Below are positions 54,851 through 64,000 of a stretch of DNA of 64,000 nucleotides, in pieces. This DNA is from Clostridium sp. CM027. GTDB taxonomy: Bacteria > Bacillota > Clostridia > Clostridiales > Clostridiaceae. The notes below the pieces were generated by a model that saw only the letters and a list, made by a program, of their open reading frames with translations, did no database searches and was not told the DNA's origin. The DNA is taken from contig NZ_CP077725.1 of assembly GCF_024730565.1 (NCBI RefSeq), forward strand, positions 2,418,001 to 2,482,000, written 5' to 3'. The position numbers were made by a program, and so were the translations under genes. Numbering within the stretch: position 1 is the stretch's first letter; every line of letters begins with the position of its first letter.

Positions 54851-55918
54851 TTATATATATTTTTCCGTTTCTTCATACTCTTTAAGTTCATTAACCAAAT
54901 GCTTAATCTCCTGATCCTTATTCTTGTCCATTACGAGTATTACATCTCCTGCATCGACAATTATAAGATCCTTTACACCAAACCCAATTATAAGTCTGTC
55001 CTTACCAAATACTGAGCAATTTTCACTCTCTTCCATAAACGTGTTACCCAATACATTGTTACCTCGTAAATTACTTAGAAACCTTGAAAGTGCTGCAAAA
55101 GTTCCTATGTCATCCCATACAAAGTCACATTTTATAACAAATGCCTTTCTAGTTTTCTGCATTATGCCAAAATCTACTGATATTCCATCTATTTCATTGT
55201 ACTGTTCTTTTGTTACCTCGGTTTCTTCATCAGTCTCTAAAGCTTGATATATAGTCATTAATCTTTTATACATCTTAGGTAAATACTTCTCCATCTCTCG
55301 TAAGTACACATCTGCTCTCCATACAAACATACCACTATTCCAAAGGAAGTTTCCTTTTAAGAGCAAATCCTTGGCTACTTCGGTATTAGGTTTTTCTAAA
55401 AATCGTTCTACTTTGAACGTAGGCATATCAGCGTTTACCCTATCTCCCATTTCTATATAACCATACCCAGTTTCTGGTCTTGTGGGCTGTACACCTATGG
55501 TGACTAGTCCTCTTTTTTTATTTGCAATTTCAACTCCCTGTAAAATAGTTTCTTTAAACTCCTTTTCATTTTCTATATAATGATCAGAAGGTAAAACTAT
55601 CATGGTTGCTTCCTTGTCCTGCTTCACTAGCTTGGCAGCGGATAGACCTATACAAGTGGCAGTTTCTTTATTACTAGGTTCCACAAATATATTTTTTTTA
55701 TTAATTTCTGGAAGTTCCTCACATATTTTATCAAAATAATCTTCATTTGTAACTACATAAATATTTTCATTTCTAACTAAACATTTTATTCTATCCACAG
55801 TGCTTCTTAAAAAGCTCTTATTATTGATAATATTCAAAAACTGCTTCGGGTTTTGTGCACGAGATAGAGGGTAAAGTCTTGTTCCTTTTCCACCTGCTAA
55901 GATTAGTACGTATAGCAA
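54851..55918 (-). CDS. manC: Mannose-1-phosphate guanylyltransferase (GDP-mannose pyrophosphorylase)
   Basis: 355 residues. N-terminal nucleotidyltransferase domain with LAGGKGTRLYPLSR, NPKQFL, VLPSDHYI and VERFLEKP; a C-terminal left-handed helix segment is short and there is no fused isomerase domain. It makes GDP-mannose from mannose 1-phosphate and GTP. The start is a TTG behind GGGGTGG. It stands alone and convergent to the mannosylglycerate-like operon. The link between mannose release and GDP-mannose supply is plausible but unproven. Confidence 0.9.
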   Translation of the reverse strand: MLYVLILAGGKGTRLYPLSRAQNPKQFLNIINNKSFLRSTVDRIKCLVRNENIYVVTNEDYFDKICEELPEINKKNIFVEPSNKETATCIGLSAAKLVKQDKEATMIVLPSDHYIENEKEFKETILQGVEIANKKRGLVTIGVQPTRPETGYGYIEMGDRVNADMPTFKVERFLEKPNTEVAKDLLLKGNFLWNSGMFVWRADVYLREMEKYLPKMYKRLMTIYQALETDEETEVTKEQYNEIDGISVDFGIMQKTRKAFVIKCDFVWDDIGTFAALSRFLSNLRGNNVLGNTFMEESENCSVFGKDRLIIGFGVKDLIIVDAGDVILVMDKNKDQEIKHLVNELKEYEETEKYI

Positions 55919-56061
55919 AATACCACCCCAAATTATTACTCATTTCATTTTATGATTCATAAGTCTATGTTGTGAGAACAATTTATAATATTGTTTAAGT
56001 ATTTAGTTTTATAAATTTGAAAATTGCTTATACTTCTTATCATATTTTGAAAAACAAAAAA

Positions 56062-56097
56062 TGTGTAGGCTGAAAAATATATTTTTCATCCTACACA
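56062..56097 (-). terminator. Terminator of the HipA-N-like gene
   Basis: Stem TGTGTAGG/CCTACACA extended by AAAAAT/ATTTTT, with a T-run on the minus strand, 18 bp past the stop. Confidence 0.75.
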
Positions 56098-56115
56098 CTT
56101 TTTGTCTAGATGTTT

Positions 56116-56529
56116 TTATTTCTCATCCGAGATAATACCTTCTTTATCTAAAACAATACGCTCTTCATCAAAAGGCGAAACAAATTCAAATCTGTCTGTT
56201 GACATTTTGCCTCCGCTTTTTCCAAGTAATTCTAAATCATCGTATTCGTCAATATTATATTCCTTTAAAACAGAGGTCATATCCTTTTCTCCCTGGTATG
56301 GTAGTCGCGTTACAAATGAACGAAATAATTCTTCGCTGAAATACTTTGAATTTACTATAGGAAAACGCGGCAATGGAGAGAATCCATATGCTTCAGCCTT
56401 TTTAACACCCTCAATATCATATTTGAAATAATATTTTTCCGTTCCTTTACTTAATTCGCCTACTTTAAATGTTTCTTCTTGTTCATTCTTCCATATCATC
56501 CATATTACGTTCTTCACTTTGCTAGTCAT
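56116..56529 (-). CDS. Small protein resembling the HipA N-terminal domain, no kinase
   Basis: About 137 residues from the ATG at 56529, which follows GAGAGGA; an upstream ATG at 56577 has no ribosome site. The pattern YYFKYDIEGVKKAEAYGFSP, ELFRSFVTRLPYQGE and LELLGKSGGKMSTDRFEF matches the N-terminal subdomain of HipA toxins (with its Phe/LP..R and LL..GG features). The protein ends before the kinase domain would begin. It lies 117 bp downstream of a large SF1 helicase gene on the same strand and may be its partner. The function is unknown; HipB is absent. Confidence 0.55.
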   Translation of the reverse strand: MTSKVKNVIWMIWKNEQEETFKVGELSKGTEKYYFKYDIEGVKKAEAYGFSPLPRFPIVNSKYFSEELFRSFVTRLPYQGEKDMTSVLKEYNIDEYDDLELLGKSGGKMSTDRFEFVSPFDEERIVLDKEGIISDEK

Positions 56530-56646
56530 TCCTCTCACCCTCTTATTAAAAATCATACTATTATCATGCTCTGTCATTATACTTATTATAACTTAATTGG
56601 AATAATATGCAAACAAAAATTTCACTAAGTAGGTTTTATGTGTTTT

Positions 56647-59600
56647 CTAGTTATTTAATTTTTGTGATAATCTATCCATAACTACACTAGGATTTCTATA
56701 AAATTCACTGGCACGTATTTTATAAAACTCCCATCCAACCCTTTCAAGACACATTTGCATTTCATACTGCTTTTGCCAATTATAATTTTCATCTTGTGGC
56801 ATTCCAATGCATTTAACTGCTATTTTTTTATAATGACCTCCAGGAATATCCAAGGATAAATCCGTTTCTACAACAAAGTCTATAGTATATTTTCCCACTT
56901 TAACCTTTGGTGTGATCTTATATCCATTTTCTTTTATGCATTTTTCTATGTGCTCCTCAAAATCGTTTAATAATAAATATTGTTGTGATTTAATTTCTTC
57001 CTTAGGTTCATTCTCCTCAAGGCAATATTTTAATAGTGAGTATCTAACACATTTATTATTGAGGTTATCTAAATCGACTGAGTGAAATAGCCACATTTGA
57101 TTCCTTGCACGGCTTGCCGCTACATTAAATCTTCTTATATCTGATCCCTTAGTTAAAGCTGTAAATTTAGCATTATTTGCAATAACCATCGATAGGAACA
57201 TTACATCTCTCTCATCCCCTTGGAAGGAATAAGCATCTCCACATATAAGTCTTCTTTGCAGTATTTCCTCCATGCCAAGTGTCTCTACCAACATGCCCAG
57301 TATTAATTCAGCTTGAGCGTCCCCTAGTAACGATACAACTCCCATTGTCATGCCATTATACCTCTCATCACTACAACACTCTACTATCTTATCTACAATG
57401 CTTTTTGCTTCGTTTGCGTTTATAGCCTTAGCTTCATCCCTACATCCCTGAGTAACTTTAGAGGTTACTATAAATGGGCCAACTATCTCTTTAGCGTCTA
57501 TTCTTCTTAAAGGTATTATTTCGCCCGAATAGCACAATTCATTACTAAATCCTATTATCTCTGGAACACACCTAAAGTGTTCCTTTAATAATAATCTATT
57601 TGGGAATACCCTTAGGGCTGTATTGTACAAGCTAGTTTTTAGATCAAACCATTCTGCATGTGGAATGTCTTCTAAATATGTGTTTATTAAAGTTTCTACA
57701 GCAACATGGTCCTTTCCAATGGCTTCTGGGCTTATTTGCTTTTCATCTCCTACAATAATTGCCTTCTTAGCCCTCATTAAAACTGTTATAGCTGATATAT
57801 CACTTTGACTGCTCTCGTCCACAATTACCACATCGAATAAATTATCCGTAAGCTTTAAATTCTCCATGACTCTATTTATTGGCATAATCCATACAGGAAT
57901 TACATCCTTACAATTTTCCATTTCCTTTTGTGCAATTTTCCTATATTTCACTGCCTGAGTTCCTGTGCCCTTTCCTATTCTTTTTATAGCTTCCATCCAA
58001 GTAAATAAGCTTCTTTTTTGAGCCTCAGTAGTACGCTCTATTTGATTAAACCAACTTTTTTTAGAAACAAGTTCTCTTATAATATATTTTTCTTTAATTT
58101 TTTCCTGGGCTATATTTTTCTCTAAAGCTTCTACATCAATTTCTTCTAATTCGCACAAAAAATCATTCCATTTTTTCCACTTCCATGCCTTTTCCCAATT
58201 TAAATTTTCTAAACTCTTCATGGCCTTTTTATTATCATTTGTGATATTTTCAAGTAATATCGGACAGCATTTTTCTATCTTTTTGCTTAATTGTGTTAAT
58301 TCTAACACACTACTCGCCACTTGCATTAGACTATCAATCTCCATATAAACAGAATGTAAACTATCAACGTCTCTTGTTTTTATAGCATTGTGTAACTTTT
58401 GCATGCACCCTACATTATTGAATGTTTTCTCTATCCCTTCCATTTCTAGTTTTAATTTATTATATTTATTTATAAGCCTTAAACTCTCAAATCCATTTTT
58501 TAGATAGATATATGATTCTTTTTCATACCAACGTAAACTAATCGTCAGGTTTTTATCTGGTAAAAAATTAATTATATTATTTCTAAAGTCTTTGTCCCAG
58601 TTAATAATCGTTTCAATACCCCTAATGCAACCCGCGACTTCACTTACATAGTTTAAGTTTGAATCATCTATAATCTTTGCCCCATACTCTTCTATTGTAT
58701 TATTCCAAGTATTTTTAAGTTCTCTTTCTAATAGCTGTAGCTTTATATATAAATTAACTACCCTTATTTGTTCACTATTATTTATAAGCTCATAATCCAC
58801 CTTGCAACCCGCGAATATATATTTAAACTTACCATGGATCATTTTAAATACAATTCCCAGTTTGCCTTTTTCATTTATTGTTTTTGATACAACATCAAAG
58901 TCATTTTTAAATTTGTTTATATCAACATCAGTCGGTATTTCTAACTTGTGATCATTTAATTCTTGCTTAATTTCCCTTATACTTCTTATATATTCATTAC
59001 ACTTATTAACTAATTGTTGCCAAACACCTTGTGATTCGTTATTAGAATAATAATGTGTCATAACATTATTTAGCCAGCTATTTTCAAACCCTTCTAGTCT
59101 TTCTATTGCATCATCTACAAGTTTTAGTAATCTTCTATTTCCATAATCTATAGACTTAACATTATTCCAGTCTTTAATATTATTCTCATGAATATGTTGA
59201 TACTGTTCTAATTTAAATAATTCTAATATTTTATAACATAACTCGTCTTCTTTAGGCAATATCGCTCTGTACTTATCTATGTTATTTATTTCATGTATTT
59301 GCTCTTTTGTAATTCTACTTGATAATGTAACTAACTTATTAAATTCTTCATGACCTAAGGGATTTTGTTTATTAAAATCAACCTTATCTACTAGCCAAGA
59401 ATGAGCATCTTCATTATCTTTAACCCACTTAGCCATATGCATTAATGTGTATTTTTGACCTTCATACTCTACCTTGTCGTTTTCTCTATCTTCAATGCAT
59501 TTTAACCCTTCATATAATTTTTTTTGAGTTTCGATGCACTTACTAAGTTTATATTTTAAGAGTTTTATGTCTTTATGTAATTCTTTAGTATCCATTGATA

Positions 59601-60711
59601 AATTTTCAGTTATTTTTCTAACAGACTCGTCCAATTCTTCTAGTGATTTCGTATCATTTCCCAATATACTTATACATAATGCCCTAACTTCTTCGGGGAT
59701 TTTATTAGACAAAACCCTTAATGCTCTATCTGTTTGGCTTGTCACTAGTACCCTCTTGCCATGTGCCAAAAGATGGCATATTAAATTAGCTATAGAATGG
59801 CTTTTACCAGTACCTGGCGGTCCCTGTACAACAATGCCAAAGTTTTCAGCGAGTCTCTTAGTTATTTCCATTTGCTCCTGATTTGCAGGCAAAGGAAATA
59901 ATACATCTTGTCCCACTTCCGTCCACTCTTTAAGTTCCTCGATATCTTGCACCATATCTTCCTCCGAAACTAAAGCTTCTATAGTTTTAGGAATAGGAAA
60001 TCCCGCTCTTATTTGCGTTAATACATCATTTAGTTCCATATTCCAAAGTCTTGTGTCAACCTTACGAAGTATGATGCATGGGGCATTGTAAAATTGCATG
60101 TTACTTTGAATCTTTATATCTGATTCACCGCTTAGCTCCTCAATATAAAAACCCGACCTGTGAGCTTTTAAAAGCATAGCTATCTCTTCGAATATTTTCG
60201 AAGCCATTTCAATATTTCTTACATCCAGAGCCATATCTTTTGCTTTATTGCGAATGCTTAGTAAACTGTCTAAGTTTACTTCGAGGTATTCATTTAAAAA
60301 TTCAAGCTCCACATTGGTTTGGTTATTATATGGTTTTAGGGTAAATATTTTTTTCATTGAATCAAGCTTTATTTCTATTTTAGTCGTAAAAATAGGATGG
60401 ACTACTTTTTTGCCCTCTTTTTCCCAAGTTAAAAGCCCATTTGACCAAATCACCTCTAAATCTTCACTGTTTTTTTCTAGTTTTAAATATGTTTTCTGAA
60501 ACTGAGCGTATAATTTTCCTGCTCTCTCATCTATAGTTAACCAATAATCCTTATTTTCATCAACATTAAAAGTGCACCCACTAATATTTTGGAGTTCCTT
60601 TTGCCAATGTACATTTTCATATTCATTAATATTTCTTATAGTTTTTTGATTCATATTTTTTATACTTAGTAAATATGAAAATATTTTTTCTACTTTATTA
60701 TTAATATTCAA
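56647..60711 (-). CDS. Large SF1 helicase with degenerate C-terminal nuclease domain, candidate defence protein
   Basis: 1354 residues. An N-terminal unknown domain (about 1-250) is followed by helicase motif I GPPGTGKSHS (Lys303), a long coiled-coil insert (about 360-900), motif II VVDESSQSD (Asp965-Glu966), GDEKQISP and later motifs through FNVAASRARNQMW. The last 85 residues resemble the MTES/DUF559 Vsr-like nuclease tail (YTIDFVVE, LERVGWEFYKI), but the usual ECDG is VKCIG, so cleavage is doubtful. Related proteins occur in defence islands. TTG start after GGAGG. Followed by the HipA-N-like gene. Confidence 0.75.
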   Translation of the reverse strand: MNINNKVEKIFSYLLSIKNMNQKTIRNINEYENVHWQKELQNISGCTFNVDENKDYWLTIDERAGKLYAQFQKTYLKLEKNSEDLEVIWSNGLLTWEKEGKKVVHPIFTTKIEIKLDSMKKIFTLKPYNNQTNVELEFLNEYLEVNLDSLLSIRNKAKDMALDVRNIEMASKIFEEIAMLLKAHRSGFYIEELSGESDIKIQSNMQFYNAPCIILRKVDTRLWNMELNDVLTQIRAGFPIPKTIEALVSEEDMVQDIEELKEWTEVGQDVLFPLPANQEQMEITKRLAENFGIVVQGPPGTGKSHSIANLICHLLAHGKRVLVTSQTDRALRVLSNKIPEEVRALCISILGNDTKSLEELDESVRKITENLSMDTKELHKDIKLLKYKLSKCIETQKKLYEGLKCIEDRENDKVEYEGQKYTLMHMAKWVKDNEDAHSWLVDKVDFNKQNPLGHEEFNKLVTLSSRITKEQIHEINNIDKYRAILPKEDELCYKILELFKLEQYQHIHENNIKDWNNVKSIDYGNRRLLKLVDDAIERLEGFENSWLNNVMTHYYSNNESQGVWQQLVNKCNEYIRSIREIKQELNDHKLEIPTDVDINKFKNDFDVVSKTINEKGKLGIVFKMIHGKFKYIFAGCKVDYELINNSEQIRVVNLYIKLQLLERELKNTWNNTIEEYGAKIIDDSNLNYVSEVAGCIRGIETIINWDKDFRNNIINFLPDKNLTISLRWYEKESYIYLKNGFESLRLINKYNKLKLEMEGIEKTFNNVGCMQKLHNAIKTRDVDSLHSVYMEIDSLMQVASSVLELTQLSKKIEKCCPILLENITNDNKKAMKSLENLNWEKAWKWKKWNDFLCELEEIDVEALEKNIAQEKIKEKYIIRELVSKKSWFNQIERTTEAQKRSLFTWMEAIKRIGKGTGTQAVKYRKIAQKEMENCKDVIPVWIMPINRVMENLKLTDNLFDVVIVDESSQSDISAITVLMRAKKAIIVGDEKQISPEAIGKDHVAVETLINTYLEDIPHAEWFDLKTSLYNTALRVFPNRLLLKEHFRCVPEIIGFSNELCYSGEIIPLRRIDAKEIVGPFIVTSKVTQGCRDEAKAINANEAKSIVDKIVECCSDERYNGMTMGVVSLLGDAQAELILGMLVETLGMEEILQRRLICGDAYSFQGDERDVMFLSMVIANNAKFTALTKGSDIRRFNVAASRARNQMWLFHSVDLDNLNNKCVRYSLLKYCLEENEPKEEIKSQQYLLLNDFEEHIEKCIKENGYKITPKVKVGKYTIDFVVETDLSLDIPGGHYKKIAVKCIGMPQDENYNWQKQYEMQMCLERVGWEFYKIRASEFYRNPSVVMDRLSQKLNN

Positions 60712-60793
60712 AACTTCGTTACCTCCAACTTGTTAATTTGACATTTATAAAATCACCTAATTGTATATTCAAGGCTCATGAAAATAATGTAAA

Positions 60794-60830
60794 AAGTCTT
60801 ATTAAAACTTATTTTGTTTTAATAAGACTT
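60794..60830 (-). terminator. Terminator of the LacI-family regulator gene
   Basis: A 14-bp perfect stem AAGTCTTATTAAAA/complement, 4 bp past the stop, followed on the minus strand by T-rich sequence. Confidence 0.8.
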
Positions 60831-60834
60831 ATAT

Positions 60835-61833
60835 TTATTTACAGGAATCTCTCTCCACTATTCTATATGGTAATACAAAATGTTTTTCCTCAACTTCTAA
60901 ATTATTTATAGCTTTTATAAGCATTCTCATACTTACAGATCCCATGTCATACATTGGTTGAGCCACTGTAGTCAATTTAGGATAGAATATTGAAGCTGAA
61001 TAAATATCATCAAAGCCCATAACATCTATGTCCTCCGGAACTTTAATAGATTTATCTCTTAATGCATTTATTACTCCCATAGCAATTTCATCACTAGCAC
61101 AGAATACTGCGTCTATTTGGACACCTTTATCTAATATCGCATTAATCCCCTTGTATCCATCTCTAGCCTTAACTCCGCCAAGATAAATTAGCTCTTTATC
61201 AAGTGTTATTCCCATTTCCTCAAGCCCTTTTATATAGCCAGTGTGCCTTTTAGCTAGCGCATTAACTTTTTCTATATCAGTACCTACATATGCAATTTTC
61301 TTATTGCCCTTATTTATCAAATATTTTACCGCATCAGCCGCTGCCCTTACATTATCAATAGTAACACTAGGTAATATTCCTCCAGCATCTGTAGTTTCTA
61401 CAAGAACCGTCGGCATTTCGAGCTCTTTTATTAAGCCTATAACATTATTCTCTATGGAATTACTCATGTATATAACCCCATCTATCATTTTCTCTTTAAG
61501 TATTCTTAAAGATTCCATTTCTTTATCTACGTCTAAATCCGCGTTGCAAAGCATAATGTTGTATTTATAAATATTAGCTACATCCTCACAGCCTCTAACA
61601 ATTTCAGGATAAAATTGATTTGATATATCCGGTATAATTATCCCTATAGTACTAGATTTTTGAGTTTTTAAGCTTCTTGCAACTATATTAGGCCTATACG
61701 ACAATTTTTTTATAGCATCATTTACTTTTTTCTTAGTGTCTTCATTTACCACATCTATATCATTTAAAACTCTGGATACTGTGGCAATAGAAACTCCCGC
61801 TTCTCTTGCAACATCTTTTATTGACGCAGCCAT
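60835..61833 (-). CDS. LacI family transcriptional regulator
   Basis: About 332 residues. N-terminal helix-turn-helix and hinge (IKDVAREAGVSIATVSRVLN, YRPNIVARSLK) and a periplasmic-binding-protein-like sensor (IGIIIPDISNQFYPEI, AVFCASDEIAMGVI, VMGFDD). The ATG at 61833 is 9 nt after AGGAG; a TTG at 61842 is too close to it. The sequence resembles CcpA-like and sugar-responsive repressors. No transport or sugar operon is adjacent, so targets are unknown. Confidence 0.88.
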   Translation of the reverse strand: MAASIKDVAREAGVSIATVSRVLNDIDVVNEDTKKKVNDAIKKLSYRPNIVARSLKTQKSSTIGIIIPDISNQFYPEIVRGCEDVANIYKYNIMLCNADLDVDKEMESLRILKEKMIDGVIYMSNSIENNVIGLIKELEMPTVLVETTDAGGILPSVTIDNVRAAADAVKYLINKGNKKIAYVGTDIEKVNALAKRHTGYIKGLEEMGITLDKELIYLGGVKARDGYKGINAILDKGVQIDAVFCASDEIAMGVINALRDKSIKVPEDIDVMGFDDIYSASIFYPKLTTVAQPMYDMGSVSMRMLIKAINNLEVEEKHFVLPYRIVERDSCK

Positions 61834-62012
61834 ATTTCTCAACTCCTACTATTTTCTTATCTTATCATTATACTGATAAAAGCCTGTCATTTCAAGTTAT
61901 ATATGAACTTGCTACTATTAGTATAGTTATAGTGTTCCCATTAAATCAAGTTTACAATGATATTTATAAATATATCTCATAAAGTGTACCCGCACATTAT
62001 TATTACTAAAAA

Positions 62013-62044
62013 AGAAAGTATGTGCTTAATATCACATACTTTCT
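62013..62044 (-). terminator. Terminator of the isoleucyl-tRNA synthetase gene
   Basis: A 12-bp perfect stem AGAAAGTATGTG/complement with an 8-nt loop and a T-run on the minus strand, 11 bp past the stop. Confidence 0.85.
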
Positions 62045-62054
62045 AAATCATTAA

Positions 62055-64000
62055 TTACAATTTTTCTAAATCTAGTTTTAAATCTTCACCATTTATCTTA
62101 ACCGTCGTATATTCTCTTTCACCATTATATACAACTTCTACAGATAAAGTATCCCGTTTGATTTGTTCCTCAAATCTCGAAATTACATTTTGAAGCATTT
62201 CATTTCCAGATACGTAAATTCTAATCTTATCAGCAACTTCAAAACCACTTTCTTTTCTCATGTTTTGAATCTTGCTTAAGATCTCACGTACGTTTCCTTC
62301 TTCTTTAAGTTCTTCGGTGATGTTAGTCATTAAGACTACTCCCATTTCACCTTCCCCAGCAAATGCATAACCTTCAAGCCCTTGCATTGTAACAAGTAAT
62401 TTCTCGCTATTGAGTTCTATTTCTGTTCCCGCTACATTTATAGTAACTATGCTCCCGTTATTTATAGTTTGAGCAAGCTCCATTTGGTTCATAGCTCCTA
62501 TTGCTTTCTTAATTCCTGGTATTAGCTTACCATATGGCTTACCTAGCACAGGTAAATTTGGTTTAATTTCAAATTTAACATATTTAGAAATATCAGCTCC
62601 TAGCTCTACTTCTTTAATATTAAGTTCTTCTTTTACTATATCTCCATAATATCCCGGAAGAGATTTAGAACTAACTAGCATTTTAGAAAGCGGCTGTCTA
62701 TTCTTTATATTAGCAGCATTTCGTGCACTTCTTCCTAATTTAACAGTCTTATAAGCCATATCCATTTCTTCTTCTAATACTTTATCCACTTGATCCTCTC
62801 TATATTCAGGCCATGCACATAAGTGAATACTTTCTGGTGCACTTTTGTCAAATGCAACTACTAAGTTTTGATATAACTCTTCTGTTATAAACGGTATAAA
62901 TGGAGCAGATATTTTGGCAAAAGTTGTGATAACTCTATATAATGTCATATAAGCGCCTATCTTATCATCTGTAAGTGACTCTACCCAGTATCTTGCTCTA
63001 TTGCGCCTTACATACCAATTAGAAAGCTCATCTACAAAACCTTCGAGTTCAAGAGCACCTTGAGTTATTCTATAATTTGTCAAATGGTCATCTATATTCT
63101 TAACTAATGTGTTTAATTTTGACATCATCCATTTGTCCATAATATTCTCAGATTCAAAGCTATCATATTTAGTTGGGTCAAAATTATCTATTTCAGCATA
63201 TAGAATATAGAATGAATATACATTCCAAAGAGTTCCTATGAACTTCCTTTGTGCTTCAATTACCGCGCCTTCATAAAATCTTGAAGGTAACCATGGCGCA
63301 CTAGCAGTATAAAAGTACCATCTTAGAGCATCTGCTCCTTGATTTTCTAGCACTGTAAATGGACTTAGCACATTCCCTTTATGCTTAGACATTTTAATTC
63401 CGTTTTTATCTAATACATGCCCTAGTACAATACAGTTTTCAAATGGGTTTGTATCAAATACAGCTGTAGATACCGCAAGTAACGTATAGAACCATCCTCT
63501 TGTTTGATCTACTGCTTCTGAAATAAATTGAGCTGGGAAATTAGCTTCAAATATTTCTTTATTTTCAAATGGATAGTGATGTTGCGCAAATGGCATTGAT
63601 CCTGAGTCAAACCAACAATCTATAACTTCTTCTACTCTAGTCATAGATTTGCTACATTTTGGACATTTTAAATTTACCTTATCTATAAATGGTTTATGAA
63701 GCTCTATTCCTCCTGGCACATCTATTCCCTTTTCATTAAGTTCTGCTATACTTCCTATAAGTTCGCGATGACCGCATTCACATTCCCAAATTGGAAGTGG
63801 AGTCCCCCAATATCTAGATCTACTTATACTCCAATCTATAACGCCTTCAAGGAATTTACCCATTCTACCTGTTCGCACGTTATCTGGCATCCAATTAATT
63901 TTATTATTATTATCTATAAGTTTGTCCCTTACTGAAGACATTCTTACAAACCAACTTTCTCTTGGATAATATAAAAGTGGTGTATCACATCTCCAACAGT
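62055..64000 (-). CDS. ileS: Isoleucyl-tRNA synthetase, C-terminal part (runs off window)
   Basis: 648 codons are visible; the frame continues upstream of 63941 with [17 protein letters not shown], so the ATG there is internal. Visible are [16 protein letters not shown], the zinc-like CECG/CPKC pair, the KMSKS-equivalent [10 protein letters not shown] (about 200 residues into the visible part) and the anticodon-binding domain with [11 protein letters not shown], then a long C-terminal domain. The type with a C-terminal extension and eukaryote-like sequence (IleRS2, often mupirocin-tolerant) fits. It charges tRNA-Ile. The N-terminal catalytic HIGH motif and any T-box leader lie outside. Confidence 0.93.
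   Translation of the reverse strand, partial: CWRCDTPLLYYPRESWFVRMSSVRDKLIDNNNKINWMPDNVRTGRMGKFLEGVIDWSISRSRYWGTPLPIWECECGHRELIGSIAELNEKGIDVPGGIELHKPFIDKVNLKCPKCSKSMTRVEEVIDCWFDSGSMPFAQHHYPFENKEIFEANFPAQFISEAVDQTRGWFYTLLAVSTAVFDTNPFENCIVLGHVLDKNGIKMSKHKGNVLSPFTVLENQGADALRWYFYTASAPWLPSRFYEGAVIEAQRKFIGTLWNVYSFYILYAEIDNFDPTKYDSFESENIMDKWMMSKLNTLVKNIDDHLTNYRITQGALELEGFVDELSNWYVRRNRARYWVESLTDDKIGAYMTLYRVITTFAKISAPFIPFITEELYQNLVVAFDKSAPESIHLCAWPEYREDQVDKVLEEEMDMAYKTVKLGRSARNAANIKNRQPLSKMLVSSKSLPGYYGDIVKEELNIKEVELGADISKYVKFEIKPNLPVLGKPYGKLIPGIKKAIGAMNQMELAQTINNGSIVTINVAGTEIELNSEKLLVTMQGLEGYAFAGEGEMGVVLMTNITEELKEEGNVREILSKIQNMRKESGFEVADKIRIYVSGNEMLQNVISRFEEQIKRDTLSVEVVYNGEREYTTVKINGEDLKLDLEKL

Noticed and set aside
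54830-55015. Plus-strand frame after the GH13_18 gene
   Set aside because: It lies opposite the manC end and starts within the terminator region, with no ribosome site.

Overview
The window looks like chromosome from a low-GC, spore-forming Firmicute of the Clostridium sensu stricto type. This rests on the strongly AT-rich sequence, AGGAGG-type ribosome sites, rho-independent terminators, a CotF-type spore coat gene, a Re-citrate synthase like that of C. kluyveri, a DUF1540 protein and clostridial-style two-component/ABC modules. The species cannot be fixed from the sequence alone. No rRNA, tRNA, CRISPR array or intact insertion sequence was seen.

Layout. 1-3387 (minus): an Opp-type ABC importer (binding lipoprotein plus the first part of a permease) with a DUF1861 glycosidase-like gene upstream, probably oligosaccharide use. 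3722-7072 (minus): two GT4 glycosyltransferases around a flippase-like membrane protein, probably membrane glycolipid synthesis. 7355-7859: two small spore coat genes. 7987-16305 (minus): two CPBP proteases, a LysM-CAP secreted protein, a class B penicillin-binding protein, an XRE regulator and an ABC exporter. 16545-17902: an ECF sigma factor, a probable anti-sigma protein and a zinc-ribbon membrane protein. 18375-23568 (minus): an FtsX-type ABC transporter with its two-component system. 23807-31644: topoisomerase III, a DEDDh exonuclease, a group IIC intron, a duplicated HNH-like protein and a secreted beta-amylase. 32043-38741: DUF1540 protein, RluF, a Re-citrate synthase/aconitase/isocitrate dehydrogenase operon (2-oxoglutarate and glutamate supply) and a third CPBP protease. 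39024-47392: two further two-component/ABC modules, transcribed divergently. 47523-54809: an RpiR regulator divergent from a PTS/GH38/GH13_18 operon, probably mannosylglycerate and glucosylglycerate use. 54851-64000 (minus): ManC, a HipA-N-like protein, a large SF1 helicase with a degenerate nuclease tail, a LacI regulator and the C-terminal part of IleRS.

Structures worth attention. (1) Five copies of a 51-168 bp palindromic element with IS200/IS605-like ends; all flanks read TTTAA(C/T), and four copies lie within a few bases of a stop codon or supply it. (2) A group IIC intron inserted into a terminator shared by two convergent genes; its 3' end now encodes the last residues of the exonuclease. 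(3) An HNH-like gene whose first 89 codons lie upstream of any standard start codon and encode the first half of an internal duplication. (4) Tandem 10-11 bp direct repeats upstream of the transporter genes in all three two-component/ABC modules. (5) A perfect 33-bp Fur-like inverted repeat before the ABC exporter, and an ECF-type self-promoter before the sigma factor gene.
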